From positions 72,137,533 to 72,201,532 of the forward strand of contig NC_089584.1 in the NCBI RefSeq assembly GCF_019320115.1: 64,000 bases of DNA, given 5' to 3'. Below are positions 12,167 to 23,839 of the stretch, piece by piece. The first letter of the stretch is position 1. Every line of letters begins with the position of its first letter. This DNA comes from Miscanthus floridulus. Taxonomy: Eukaryota > Streptophyta > Magnoliopsida > Poales > Poaceae. The notes under the pieces were generated by a model. The model had not been told where the DNA came from. It searched no databases and worked only from the letters and a program-made list of their open reading frames with translations. The position numbers were made by a program, and so were the translations under genes.

Positions 12167-12178
12167 GTTTTAATACCA
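12167..12178 (-). other. Decayed tRNA-Met primer binding site of the copia element
   Basis: The minus strand reads TGGTATTAAAAC, 9 of 12 identical to TGGTATCAGAGC. All three mismatches are C-to-T or G-to-A transitions. It lies 2 nt inside the LTR end at 12181. Confidence 0.75.
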
Positions 12179-12180
12179 AT

Positions 12181-13049
12181 TGAAGGGGACCATGACACCT
12201 AAGAGGGGGGTGAATTAGGCAACTTAAAAATCTATTTCTTAAAACTATGGCCTCTTTTTCTAACCCTAGCAAAACCTATGCAAAAGATAAACTATCTAAA
12301 TGTGCAACTACGATTTTGCTAGTGTATTGCTATCTCTACCGCAAAAAGAGTAATGTAATCAATGTAAATACGGAAGCTAAAGAGCAAGGTAGAGATATGC
12401 AAACTCCCGTCGATGACTCTGGTATTTTTACCAATGTATCGAGAAGCACGCAAGCTTCCCCCTAGTCCTCGTTTGAGCCCCTCGCAAGGAATCCCTCGCA
12501 AGGGCCAAGCTCCTGGTCGGATAACTCTATGGATAGCCTCAGGCCTTCCCCACGTGCAAGTGGGTCTCTGATGTGAATAGTGGGTCCCCTTGCACAATCA
12601 ATGATGCACAATCACTTGCTGAGTGTGTTGTCGATATGATGAATAGTGCCATTGATGCATCCGGTTGATTCACTTGTTCAGTGTCCGGTCGCTGCTGTTG
12701 AAGCCTGCTATTGCCGAGCCACTGATCGGAGTGTCCGATCACTTTCTTCTAGCGTTTGGTCCAGAGTCCAATCACCTCTATGAGCTCGTTTCTTCGCGAT
12801 CTTGCGTATGGCTTGGTTCCTATCTTCATGCTTGGACTTTGCTTGATATCTTGGGTCTTCTCTTGTGCTCCTAAGGTCTTGCTTGAGGTGTTGATCATCG
12901 AATCATCACATCACCTTTGTCCAAGTCACATCTTGCATCCTATTGAACTATAAAACTATCACTTGCAAATTCATTAGTCTAATTTGGTTGTGTTGGTCAT
13001 AAAAGACCAAAATCCAAAGTAAATGGGCCTAGGGTACATTTTCCTTACA
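12181..13049 (-). repeat. 5' LTR of the copia element, internally deleted
   Basis: It matches 7496-8979 at both ends but is only 869 bp long. About 640 bp (corresponding to roughly 7880-8545) is replaced by about 40 bp of unrelated sequence at about 12573-12614. Confidence 0.9.
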
Positions 13050-13054
13050 GAAAG
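13050..13054. repeat. Target-site duplication GAAAG, right copy
   Basis: Matches 7491-7495 and directly abuts the 5' LTR end at 13049. Confidence 0.9.
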
Positions 13055-13314
13055 GATCACCAATGGAAGCGCCCTCCAGTGTGGCTGCCCCCTGCCACGC
13101 ATGCCAAAACACTTCTATGACGGTCAGCTTTTCATCATAGATCAAGCCACTTTTATGATGAATTTCTAGATTCATCATGGAAGTTCAAGTATGACACGCT
13201 TTCTATGATGAACCATTTTTTGTCATAAATTGGTCATAAAACTAAAATTATGATGAATTTGGCTTCTTTAGTGACGAAAGTTGTTTGTCATAAAAGTGGA
13301 AATTCCTAGTAGTG
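13050..13314 (+). mobile_element. 3' terminal segment of the CACTA transposon
   Basis: It ends in CTAGTAGTG (13306-13314), the reverse complement of the CACTA terminus CACTACTAG. It is preceded by repeated TATGATGAA / TTCATCAT and TGTCATAAA words typical of subterminal DNA. The three bases after it (TCG) may be a target-site copy; the matching 5' terminus is not in the window. Confidence 0.8.
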
Positions 13315-15162
13315 TCGGTAGGTGGACCTAGATGCCGCCAAGGTAGAGCTTGAGGTCCAAAGGTAGGAGCTTGCATAGCAGCAAGCCCCGCAAACCCCTA
13401 TCAACAACAATGATGCTCGTACGGGGCTCCTAGCGCCCTACGCTTCCCCCGAGCGGCCTACGACATGGCAGCCGCCACCTGCCGGTTGGAGGACATCTCT
13501 GACACACCAGACCTAAAGACCAACAAGCGGCTACATGAGGCAAGACGGCTTCTTTGCGTCACCCTTGAGAAGTAGGCTAAGAGCTTGGCTTCCTAGCATG
13601 GCACCATGCTCTCTCAATCGTCCTAGCCGATGGCCACCATTAATGGGGACCACTCCAATGTGCATGCCCCACCGCTAGGCAGAGGTAGCGGTGACTCCTC
13701 TAGTAGCAGCTTGACCAATGATGGACTAGGAGTGCCAAGCCATGGCAGGAGCAAAGGCACGAGCTTTCTCCTCGGTGCCTGCCTACACACCAACAGATAC
13801 GCGATGACTGCGATGTCCATGATGCCATTAATGCCAAACACCACGCTCAGGCGTAGTCCCACACTATCAAGTGAAGGGGCAGGGGTGCCGCCCTGGATCA
13901 CTTTAGCCCCCTAGCATTTGAGGCAGTGATACAGGCGGCCCCCTATCCTAGGCAATTCTGGCCACCGACACACATCACCAAGTATGACAATGAGACTAAC
14001 TTGGACCACTAGCTAGAGGACTATCGCCTCACCATGAGGGCCGAGGGGGGGGGGTCAGATGATGACTTCACCATCCAGTACCTTCCTCTTCTTCTCTCAA
14101 GCTCGACTAGAGCTTGGCTCAAGTAGCTTGAGCTCGGCAGCATCCGCTGCTGGGCAACCTCCACTCTGTCTTCGTTGGCCACTTCTAGGGCACCTACACT
14201 CAGCTTAGGAACTCATGGGACCTCCACAACTACTGGTAGCAGGCTGACAAGACCATCTAGGAGTACATCCAGTGCTTCTCCAAGAAGCACAACAAGCTTC
14301 CCAACATCACTAACACCGAAATGATCAATGCCTTCATCTATGGCACCATGTGCGAGGTGCTCGTTAATGTGCTTAGCCGCAAGACCCCACGCACAATGCT
14401 GGAGCTCCTAGATGTCGCCACCTAGTACGCCACTGGCGAGGAGGCCATCTAGGCCAACTTCTGTGGCAATGCCAAGGCCACCGGCCACCTCAGTGGTAGA
14501 GATAGCATTGATGACCCTGCCTTGGCCCAACATCACCGCAACAAGAGGGCCAAGGACCAGAAGCACTGTGGGGAGGAGATGGTGGTTGCGGTCGACCATG
14601 TCGCTAGACCTTAACCCTGTGGATGGGGCACACACCCTGAGCGCTTCCAAAAGGTGCTCAAAGTTCTATGTCCCTTACATGGAGGGTAGGCAAAGCACCT
14701 CCTCAAGGACTATGCAACCATCAGGGGCTACATCTGCGAAACCCTTGGCCAACAGGGTAAGGCCTAGAAGCCTGCCTCAAAAGCCAGTGAGCCAACAGAT
14801 GCCACCCTGGAGGACAATGCTGAGTTCCCCAAGGCCGATCGCTGACTCATGATCTTCGAGGGCTCCCAAGCATATGTGTCCCACCGGCCACACCGCATCA
14901 CCGAGTGGGAGTTGAACATCATCTACACCCTCATCGTCCTGACATGGCTTCGATGGTCCTAGATGGCCATCAGCTTCGACCAAGGAGACCACCCTAACCA
15001 TGTTCCTCACCCAAAATGCTACCCGCTCATGGTTAGCCTGATTGTGGGCACCATGTGCCTCACCAAGGTGTTGATGGATGGAGGCAGTGGCCTCAACATA
15101 CTCTATGCTAGCACCCTAGATAGGATGGGCATCCCTTGGAGCAGCCTATGCCCTAGCTAGGC
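13315..15162 (+). pseudogene. Decayed Ty3/gypsy gag and protease fragment
   Basis: Plus-strand blocks in shifting frames match a grass gypsy polyprotein. There is a gag core at about 13960-14460 (YDNETNLDH, then LEDYRLTMRAEG, then ITIQYLPL-like and ARAWLK words). A protease segment lies at 14963-15160, with FDQGDHPNHVPHPKCYPLMV and the active-site VLMDGGSGLNILYASTLDRMG. A run of nine G near 14046 marks one frameshift; many stops interrupt the rest. No RT follows: the fragment is cut at 15162 by LTR sequence of another family. It was the target of the CACTA insertion at 13314. Confidence 0.75.
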
Positions 15163-17160
15163 TATGGCAGAACCGACCAATTTATAAGAGCACAAGTACA
15201 ATGGCAACCACCACAGCGATTGCACTATCATACTTGATCCCATATAAACCTAGTAGTCCATCGTGTATCACAAAGGATCTTGAATAATCCAACACACAAC
15301 CAAGATCGTACATGATTCAACATACAAGCCACATATTACATAAGTTCACCATAGTTCAACATACATTGGAGTACGAAAAGAGTTATTACAATACCAAGTT
15401 CAAATACAGTAGTAGCAGAAGCAAAGATATTTTTTAAACTAACATCTCACACCATTGTTCAAATACTTGCTAGTTTATGATCACATCCCACAAAAGCATC
15501 ATAGATTAGATATATAGAAGTGCCTTGCCCATAGCCTACTCCTCGTCCATGGTAGGACAAAAGTAGTTCTTACAATATCCATGATAGACTATGTTATCTA
15601 CAACAAGTGGGAAATAAACCCTGAGTACAAACAAACTTTGTTTAAGGACTCAGAGCTAAATCAGTGCCTAGCTTAGTCAAATAAAGCTCCCAAGTTGCAA
15701 CTTAATGATGTTTATAACTTAGAAAATTTTGCTAAGTCTAAAGCTGGTTTTTAGTTTCAAGGTAGCCCACTTTGGAGCTTTGTAATTTGAAAACCATGGC
15801 AAAGTTGACAAAACTTCTTAAAGCAAATTTGTAGATCACATGTATCTCTACAACTCTTAGTAATGTATTTTTTACTAACTCACCACGGATTAGGAGTACC
15901 AAGTGCTTGAACTCACGCTGTCAATCGGCCTGATGGCCAATTTGAACCAGCCACCGCTCGCGTCGTCGCGGCCGACTACGCTAGGGCTCGCCCGTCATGT
16001 GGCACCACACGCTTGCCATTGTCCCTGTGTTGCCGTGTCAAGAGGGAGAATGAGCCTACTGCTCCTCATTCACACTCACTCATGCCCTCACTCTCTTCCT
16101 CTCTTGCTCGCGCTGCTAGAGTGGACCACTACACCCACATGCCGCTATCGAGGCTCCATCATGCTCACACACTATCCACACTACACATCTGACCAATCCC
16201 TATCACCCATAGCTCTACCACCATCTCCTCTACCTCCCCAACTAGCCATTATAGCTGTTCGAGCCCAGGTGAGGCCACATTGCGCATCGTCGTCGCCGCC
16301 ATGGCCACAGTGCACCGCCGAGCTCAAGCTCACCCATGGCCAGCCATCACCACTGCTGGTCCTACCTTCCTCTCATTTGGTCCGTCATCACCGTAGGGTC
16401 TAGATGCTAAGGCCAAAGCTAGTTTAACCGATACCGCCGCCAACATGCAAGAACGTGTGACCATGCCATGTGCGTCCGCCATGGCCTCTAGTTACATTAT
16501 CCCATGGTTCTTTTCCACGATAGTAAATATAGCCAATCGTGCTCTGGTATCCGCCTATATCTTGTAGGTGACAAGAAATCACTTGACTTCTACTGGTCTA
16601 AGTATGGCTAAGCATATATTCGATCCTAGACCTACACAGGGTTTAAGGTATATTTCAGGACAAGGTAGTTCTATGCATTAAGTGGTTCTAATCAACTCCT
16701 ATAACCTAATGCATCAAACATAAAAAGGACTCAAGATGATATTTGTAAAACATAGGAGGCTTAGAATGCTCCGGGGCATGCCTGGGATCCAACACAAAGT
16801 TAGTTCATTTAGCTTGCACCATCTTGGGGAACATCTTCCACTCTAGGCATGCACTCCAGGGGTCCTTCCATCTTTGGGATAGGTCCACCAACACCGTCTT
16901 TTAGTTCGACTCCATCATCACGTGCTTCATGTCCATGCGTTGTGCATCTAGCGTACCTAGATGAGATGGAACAATGCAAGTGCATGAATGCCAAGAATGG
17001 TAACATGAGATGCATCATATAAAAGCATTCAAGACAAGTATAAGGTTACACCTCAAGACATATGCACTTAGAGAGCAAGTCATTTAATTAACTATCACTC
17101 AAGTCTAGCATAGGGATAGCAAGCATGGCACACCAGTTAACTCAAGTCAAACTATGCCAT
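15163..17160 (-). repeat. Mosaic giant-LTR fragment (Tekay-like family)
   Basis: Segments 15163-15640 and about 16490-17160 match, in the same order, 25880-26340 and 27070-27720 of the minus-strand solo LTR. The 15163 edge (TATGGCAGAACCGACC) corresponds to that LTR's terminus. Between them, 15640-16440 does not align there; it is GC-rich with a CT-rich stretch and resembles the opposite-oriented GC block of other LTRs in the window. This is best read as a rearranged LTR remnant. The ORF at 15903-16403 is low-complexity and not supported. Confidence 0.6.
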
Positions 17161-17335
17161 GCTTGATGGCCTCCAGGAGTTGGATCTGAGAGGAAGAAGA
17201 GAAGGAGCTAGAGGAGGGATAGAAGGTGTCGCGCCCTTGGGACTCCCCTTTATAGCCCCACTCAAAGCGCTGTGAGTGGCTCCAGGCCCTCCGATTAGCC
17301 ATCAATGACTAAAGGGGCCCTGAGGGACTAGCCGG
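17161..17335. other. Unassigned 175 bp
   Basis: Purine-rich then GC-rich sequence between two LTR fragments. No ORF, repeat or family recognised. Confidence 0.3.
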
Positions 17336-18222
17336 TGAAAGGTCCTAATATGGCTAGTGGGGGTGAATAGCCTATTTAAAACTCTACAAAATCACTAGAG
17401 CAATTTGTTAGTACGCTAAACGGTGAAATGCAATTTGCTCAAGCTCTACAAGGGTTGCAAGCTACCTATCTAAACAATTCTAGTTACTATGATCACTAAG
17501 CACACAACAAGAGCTAAGTCACTACTCACTAAGAGCTATCAACAAGACTACACTAAAGAGCTCCACTAGCTGAAACTAAGCTAGCTAGCAAGCTCTAAAA
17601 ACTAGCTACACTAAAGAGCTTGCTACACAACTAGTTTGCAAGAATGTAAAGGAGTGAGTAGGGTGGTTATACCATTGTGTTGAGAAATGAACCAATCACA
17701 ATATGAAAGCCAACCAATCACTGAGAGAAATCCAGTCATAAGATGACACACGATTTTTCTCCCGAGGTTCATGTCCTTGCCGGCACACTAGTCCCTGTTG
17801 TGTTGACCAACACTTGTTTGGTGGCTAATAGGTGTTTCACAAACCTAGTTCGACAAATGGATGCCGCAAGAACCTACCCACAAATGAGGTAACTCAATGA
17901 CATAAGCAATTTACTAGAGTTGCCTTTGATGCTCTACCAGGGAAGGCACAAGACCCTTCACAATCACCGAGAGATGGCCACAAACAATCACCAACTAGTG
18001 TCGATGCTCCTCCACTACTCCAAGCCATCTAAGAGGTGGCAACCACCAAGAGAAACAAGAAATCCACAGCCACAATGATCCCCAAGTGCCACTAGATGCA
18101 ATCACTCAAGCAAATGCACTTGGAATCACTCCCAATCTCACTATGATGATGAATCAATGATGGAGATGAGTAGGAGGTGTTTGCTTGGGCTCACAAGGCT
18201 TCAAGTATGTCAAAGTGCCAAG
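17336..18222 (-). repeat. Ty1/copia LTR fragment
   Basis: Begins TGAAAGGTCCTAATATGG followed by a GGGGGTGAATAG stretch, close in layout to the copia LTR edge at 7496 but a different family. It runs to 18222, where the next element's LTR starts. The last five bases before that insertion are CCAAG. It may be the 3' LTR of the copia whose gag fragment lies at 31956-33150. Confidence 0.6.
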
Positions 18223-21098
18223 TGTGGGGGCACTCGCTGTGCTGAACCACCTAAATCGAGAGTCATCCACTTGACCTACACAATTTAAGTAAAGCGACAG
18301 CACGAGACCCAACACATACCCAACACAATGCATATCATACAACTCAATCATGTACACACTTCAGCCTTACATCTATTACTAAAGCATTGTTGATAACAAA
18401 ATAGGTTTCAAGTGTGCAAATATACTACTAGATCTAATACTCTGAAAACTCTATTCTTGCACTAGGCTGCCATTCTTGTCACTCATCAAACCATTGGATT
18501 TGCACACAGCTCATCTTGGAGAGCGCCGCTCCAAGGTCTGCTAACTTGTATTATCAGAGTTAGCCTCAGAGATAATGTCTGGTCTACCTACAAAACAACG
18601 TAACGGCTGCACAGTGAGTACATTGCGTACTCGCGGGACTTAATTCCAACATATAATATTTGGTGGATGCACACAGTAGTTATTGGGTATTTGTATAAGT
18701 GCGGAAAGCAATGATGTTCATTAAGAGTATGACATGCTATGCTCAACATAGAAATAAAGGTATTCAAGTTATAACAAAGTGCTCATAGTCCATTGTTCAT
18801 GCTACATGGAAAGATGGGACTAACCACCATACCTTTGCGTGAGAGTAAGGGTTGCCTCACGCCTTCCAACCTTTCCCTAATCTGGCCTGAGTGTCCAACA
18901 AAAGGTTCAAGCGGTTGCCTGGTCAATGTCCCAGACATTCCCGACCGATGCCAACCCCCTTGCTAGTTTCATTGATAAACAGGTCGCAATTAGTTACTTG
19001 GCTTGTCGACCCCATCCGCGATATGTGGTCGGTATGGGTGGTTACACGGACTTACATATCCCAATACATGGTGCTTACTACTCCATGAGCTACATCACCT
19101 GAGATCCCACACTCACGATGACCTACCCCTCGCATGAGCAAGATATCCAAGTTATCATCAAGATTATCCTCTTAGGGATATTAGTCCTTAGCCTAATTAG
19201 TTAGGTAAGTCAAGTTTTACCCTCATTGGTTTTAGTAGTTAATTATCTAGGTGTAGCATCCTACACGCGCGAGTATGAGGTCCCTTCTCATGCTCAACTT
19301 CTACTATTGCCCAAGCAACTAAGCAACAAGCATTAAGCATTCCCATTCCCATTATTTAGATGAGAGGGTTCTACAGATTATTAAGCAACTCTAGGTGTAG
19401 TATAAGAGTGATCATTATCCAGGACTACATTTAATGCATAACTCATAATGCAACTTGATAAGTATCTAAAGCAGGGTTTATAATAGTGGCGTGCCTGCCT
19501 GATGGTGTTTCCATTCAGACATCTAAAAGCTGACAATAACCACTTGTACAGCTACATGATCCTCACTTGGGACGTTCCTGAAAGAATACGAGAGACGCGC
19601 CTGAAGAGATACATCGATGATCATGATAACGAGAAAGGGCATTGGTACATGGGTTAGCACTAGGGACTTGGGATGGAACATTTAACTGTGGCTTGGTCAT
19701 TGCACTACTTGGAAAAGGTATAAACTAATACTTGTTGACTTCCTAGGTAGGCTTGCTAGTTAGTCACATACATCTATGTGGATCATCGGACACTCCGCTG
19801 TACCGGGTACCAAGGTGGTTTGGTTCTGTTCTGGCTCTGTACTGGTTGGCAGACACTCCGTGGAGATCATGGAGACTCTGGTAGGTTTGGGGCTTAGGTA
19901 TATCTATGGTTCTCTGTTCACATCAGATGGTCCAGTCCATTGACAGATGCCTCGATAGGAACTATGTACTCTCAGGTTGCTGGGTTACTATCCTTATAAT
20001 TCAATGGACACTTTTCTGGGTATCGCGGACACTCTGGTACTCCAAGCTAACTATGGGTAAGGCATTCTAGTAACTTCTTGGGGGTATTGCCAAACATTTC
20101 GTCGAGTTGACAGACTCTCCGCCAATTGGGCGATGGGACCTATGCTCTTGGGTGCTCTTGGGGTTCAAGCTTAGATTTGTGAAGTTTGCATCTTGCATGT
20201 GCCAAACATTCCTATGATGGCTTACTAGGCTCACTATGGCTGGGTTGAAAGCTAGTTTCACTAAGTGTTGCTATGGCTTAGGGATTGAATGAAAACTCAT
20301 GAGATGAGAGATAAACCTTGAGATCGAGATGAAGATCCTTAGCTCTGAGATTTGAGAGCATCCATAGCAAGAGGTTGAAGATTCCACCTTTCTTCCATCC
20401 AAGTTTCCTTCAATTCCATCATGCAAGCTCTTCCACCCATCACCTTCTCCATGCATGATGGATCCTCCATTAGCAAAGCAACTTCAAGCATGAGTGGGCT
20501 GAGGATGTTGTTGAGATCCATGGGAAGGTGTTGATGCTCTTCTCCTTCTTCTTCTTCCCTTCCTTCAATCTCTTCTCCCAACCTTTCTCTCTCTAGTTCT
20601 AGGGTTCCTCCTTTGCTCATGAGAGTTAGAGAGAGAGGAAGTGTGTTGTAAATGAATGGATGAGGGAGAAGGTGAGGTTCAGCTGAAGGATATACATCCT
20701 CTTTCATGCTGACATGTGGGTCCCACCTAATTAAGTGACAAACAACTCATTTCCTATTTTTTGCTACTGCTCCATGCTTATCGAATGATCCGGTAAAATG
20801 GCGGGCTGTCCGGTAGTCTCTGTCCTATGTTGGATCGATTAAGTTATTAAACCGTGGATATCAATGGTCAATGCATCACTCCCACATGTGTTATGAGATG
20901 TAATTGGGATTGACAAGGTTAACAGGATGAACACTAGTCCAAGTCGGGGTTCTCTTCCTTTATGCCGGGTGTATTATCGAGTCCTTGGTGTTTCACTATG
21001 CGACACATGATATAGAGTTTCATAGGAATCTTGGTGATTGGCTACTCTCATTATCCAAAAATGATCTTTTAGGTTGTAATGAATCTCAGGTTGTTACA
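18223..21098 (-). repeat. 3' LTR of the antisense-ORF element (2,876 bp)
   Basis: Starts TGTGGGGGCACTCGC and ends GGTTGTTACA on the plus strand (minus TGTAACAACC). The first 1.8 kb matches 24733-25879 plus 31118-31955. It keeps the uninterrupted target of the solo LTR near 19230. Degenerate GGACACTCCG-type words recur at about 19790-20130. Confidence 0.85.
19790..20130. repeat. Degenerate GACACTCCG repeats inside the LTR
   Basis: Words such as CGGACACTCCG, CAGACACTCCG, GGAGACTCTGG and CGGACACTCTGG recur at irregular 20-90 bp spacing. The matching part of the other LTR (31680-31950) shows the same pattern. Confidence 0.5.
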
Positions 21099-21115
21099 AC
21101 TCTCCCCTCCTTAAA
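21099..21115 (-). other. Polypurine tract of the antisense-ORF element
   Basis: Minus strand TTTAAGGAGGGGAGAGT lies directly before the LTR start TGTAACAACC. Confidence 0.75.
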
Positions 21116-22427
21116 AAAGCTCGTCCTTGAGCTTTTCCCAAGGTGCTATTAGATACAGCTCTAGGGAAAGTCCGGGTTCCATGCATGTATGGCTTCATGC
21201 ATTTTGTAGCTTGTGCTCCCGTTCGTGTAACAACTCCTTCCTTCGTAGGCTTGCAAAAGGAGAGAGGGTCACTCTTCCTGACCTTTAAGTTCTAGCGACT
21301 TGTTCTCCAATCCTTTGCAATTTTTATTGGCACACTTCCAATGTTAAAGTTTTGATCGCTATCTCTGATTTTTCAGGAATTGAAACTTTTTGGGCACTTT
21401 CTGCCTTCTTGTAGTTAGTCCAACACATTTGGCAAATAGTCAGATGTACTCAAGGGTTTCAACAGTTCTTCAAGATTCAGTTACCCGGTTGACGTATGGT
21501 CTATGACTCTTATCGGATCCTTCATCAGTCTCTGAACTATAAATAGACCGACAGGGTTAGTAAGGGTCACTTTCTTTTTCCCTTTCCTTTCCTCCCAATT
21601 ACATTGTGGTTGCTCACATCGCTATTGCCTGTGACATGTCCTTCGGCGGGCATGTGCTTTGGGTGACTTTTCTGTGACATCACCATGCCGAGAGGGTATG
21701 TCTGATTTTCATCCCCTTCCTTTACTCCACTCCCCCTCACTCAGCTACATCTAGGGTTATGTCGATTGATGGTCGGTTAGGGCTAGGGGTACACAACTTT
21801 TAGGGATTTGATATAGCATCTTGGGTACGGATGTTGGACACAAATTGTTGGTGTAGCATGATGCGAATACAGGGATTCAAGGGTTCCAAATTATTCCTTG
21901 CGGTTATCGTTCTTACTGGTGCTGGTTTCGACAATGATAGATGGTCCATTTTGTTAGCGGGCAGTTCTGCTAGATCCATAACTATCCTGTGGAAACCTGC
22001 TCTTAGTGAAGGCTATTGGCAAGCCTTGACGGATAGTCTGCAAAAGGCCGTGGACGCTCCAAAAATCCAATTTGCATGATTCCTTCATCTCTAAACAAGA
22101 GCTCATACTGACGGAACATTCATGTTCCTCTATTGGATTACTCTAGTGGTCGCTCGCTATTCTTGGTTTGCCTAGGTGCTGTTAGTCTAAGATCTATTGC
22201 ACAGTCCAAGGATCTGAGTGGATACTCCATCAATGCCTGACGCTTGCTGCTTGGTGCTCTATCTACCTTTGATTGATGTCTAACCTTGTAGAACTTACTT
22301 GGAGGGCTTTTATACCTTGCTCGATGGTTGTGCTTCACTATTTTTCATCACAACACCCATAAACCTTTGTGCTTTTATTTGTAAATTCAAAAGTTGTTAA
22401 TCCTCTGTCATTCTTGTGGTGTTGTAG
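21116..22427. other. Interior sequence of the antisense-ORF element, no supported gene
   Basis: About 1.3 kb. An 82-codon plus-strand ORF (21831-22079) and a 66-codon minus-strand ORF (22138-22338) occur but I recognise neither. It may contain the promoter or first exon of the plus-strand gene that follows; the T-rich end at 22370-22427 finishes in TTGTAG, a plausible splice acceptor. Confidence 0.4.
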
Positions 22428-23839
22428 GTCTGGTACGAGTTCCAGTCGCTGGCCTAAGAAAGCTATGCTGGTATCTTCTTTAGATGAGGATGATGGTAAT
22501 GATGTCTTTCTGATGGATGCATCTACCATTCCCAAGGAAAGCTTTTGCTGGGTTCCAATTGAGTTCAGCAAGATGGCCTTGTCCCGACACTTTAGACAAG
22601 CTAGGGATTCTCCAACTCCCTTCTTCTTCACCAAAGGTCAATACATGTTGTATCGAGGAGGTATAGATATCAGGCCGATGTACACGGAACATCAGTGGCT
22701 GAGTTGGTCTCAATTGAAGTCCTTCATGTACATCAGTAGTTTAGTTGATTCCCTTGGAGTTATGGGCTGGAGGAGGGTTCTTGAGTTCAAGCAGGATTGG
22801 AATGAGGTTGTCATCTAGTAATTCTATGCCACCTTAGAGGTCCGTTTTAGGATGAAAAGCTAATCTAGATGACTGGTACATGCAGGTTCACTACTACCTT
22901 CAAGGATCTTGCTGCGGTCGTGGAGTTGAGTTACCATGCTATGAAGAGAGGCAAGTTGGTCACTGATCTTCCAGTGTTAAGGACAAATGAGATATCTGGT
23001 TTTTGCTATCAAGAGACATCTACTTATGGCTCACAGGGAGGCTTGAGAATGCTTCCCAAGGTAATCCTTGAAGTCCTACGGCGTACTATGATTCCTTCTC
23101 TTGGAGGTGATGGTGATACTATGGGTTGGCCCTTCTTCGAGATTGTCACTGTTGTACTATCTAGAGATCCAATTAACTTGCTAGACTGGATGATATGTTA
23201 GATGTTGGGGTGCAAGCAGAATGTAAATGCTCCTCTAATTCTTCAGCCATATGTCCTGGCATTAGTGCATCATACTATCAAGAATTTCAAGGGTAGTTGT
23301 GAAGTCAGTCATCAAGTATATTGGCCTTTTATCAACAACGAAGCTTATCTTGCATGGGAATCATCTTCCATGGCTTGTAGGGTTTCGAGGCCAAACTCTC
23401 CGAGTATGTTCTTGGGCTTCTCCTATTCTTCCCTACTGATTCTAATTTGGGATTTCTTTTACTTATAGAACCTTGGAGTTCTTAGCCAGCTGTATCTTTG
23501 ACTTACAGAGCCTATCCCATTGGAGATTATTCCTGCTGGCAGTCCGGTGCCGCTTGAGGGCACACCACCTTCATCGAGGGGACATCATGGTCCTTCTTTC
23601 ACTTCTAGCTCCAATGCTATAGGTAATCTTCCTGCTTTTATGTACACTTCTTATGACCTTCTGCTAATACTGTTCATCATGCTTTTGAATTTCAAATCTC
23701 AAACTCTCACTTCTCATCTAGTTTCCTAAGTTTTACTTTCTTATTACCCATTGCAGGTGCTTCCTCGTCTGGGTCTTCTATTCGTCGGGGTCGTGGCCGA
23801 GGTCATGAACGTGGTGTTGCACGCCATCATGGGTCTTAG
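22428..23839 (+). pseudogene. Plus-strand spliced ORF, 'putative plant transposon protein' type, antisense to its LTR element
   Basis: The conserved core matches, from memory, the plant transposon-protein family often annotated in grasses (Transposase_32-like). Landmarks are GWRRVLEFKQDWNEVVI (22768-22818), FYATLEV, then MTGTCRFTTTFKDLAAVVEL (22869 on), LPKVILEVLRRTMIPS, and PYVLALVHHTIKNF (23250-23290). Predicted introns 23404-23508 (GTATGT...ACAG) and 23623-23756 (GTAATC...GCAG) join in frame a Pro/Ser-rich tail to an RG-rich tail (RRGRGRGHERG) with stop at 23837. Two stops at 22819-22824, one frameshift just before 22869 and a further stop at 22866 break it; all stops fit C-to-T or G-to-A. 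Function of the family is unknown. The upstream start is uncertain. Confidence 0.7.

Larger units (their letters stand above)
7496..13049 (-). mobile_element. Complete gag-only Ty1/copia element inserted in the CACTA transposon
   Basis: Two LTRs in direct orientation (7496-8979 and 12181-13049) flank a 3.2 kb interior with a minus-strand gag, a PBS at 12167-12178 and a polypurine tract at 8981-8995. Both outer ends abut the 5-bp duplication GAAAG. No protease, integrase, RT or RNase H motifs are visible. It must therefore have moved with enzymes supplied by a relative, or lost pol by deletion before this insertion. Its position between the CACTA subterminal array and the CACTA terminus shows it is younger than that element. 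Confidence 0.9.

Noticed and set aside
15903..16403. 166-codon plus-strand ORF
   Set aside because: Low-complexity Pro/His/Ser/Leu translation of a GC-rich LTR block; no domain, and overlapping frames are also open.
20339..20707. 122-codon minus-strand ORF
   Set aside because: Lies inside the 2.9 kb LTR; Glu/Met/Leu-rich from GAA-like repeats, and no homology recognised.
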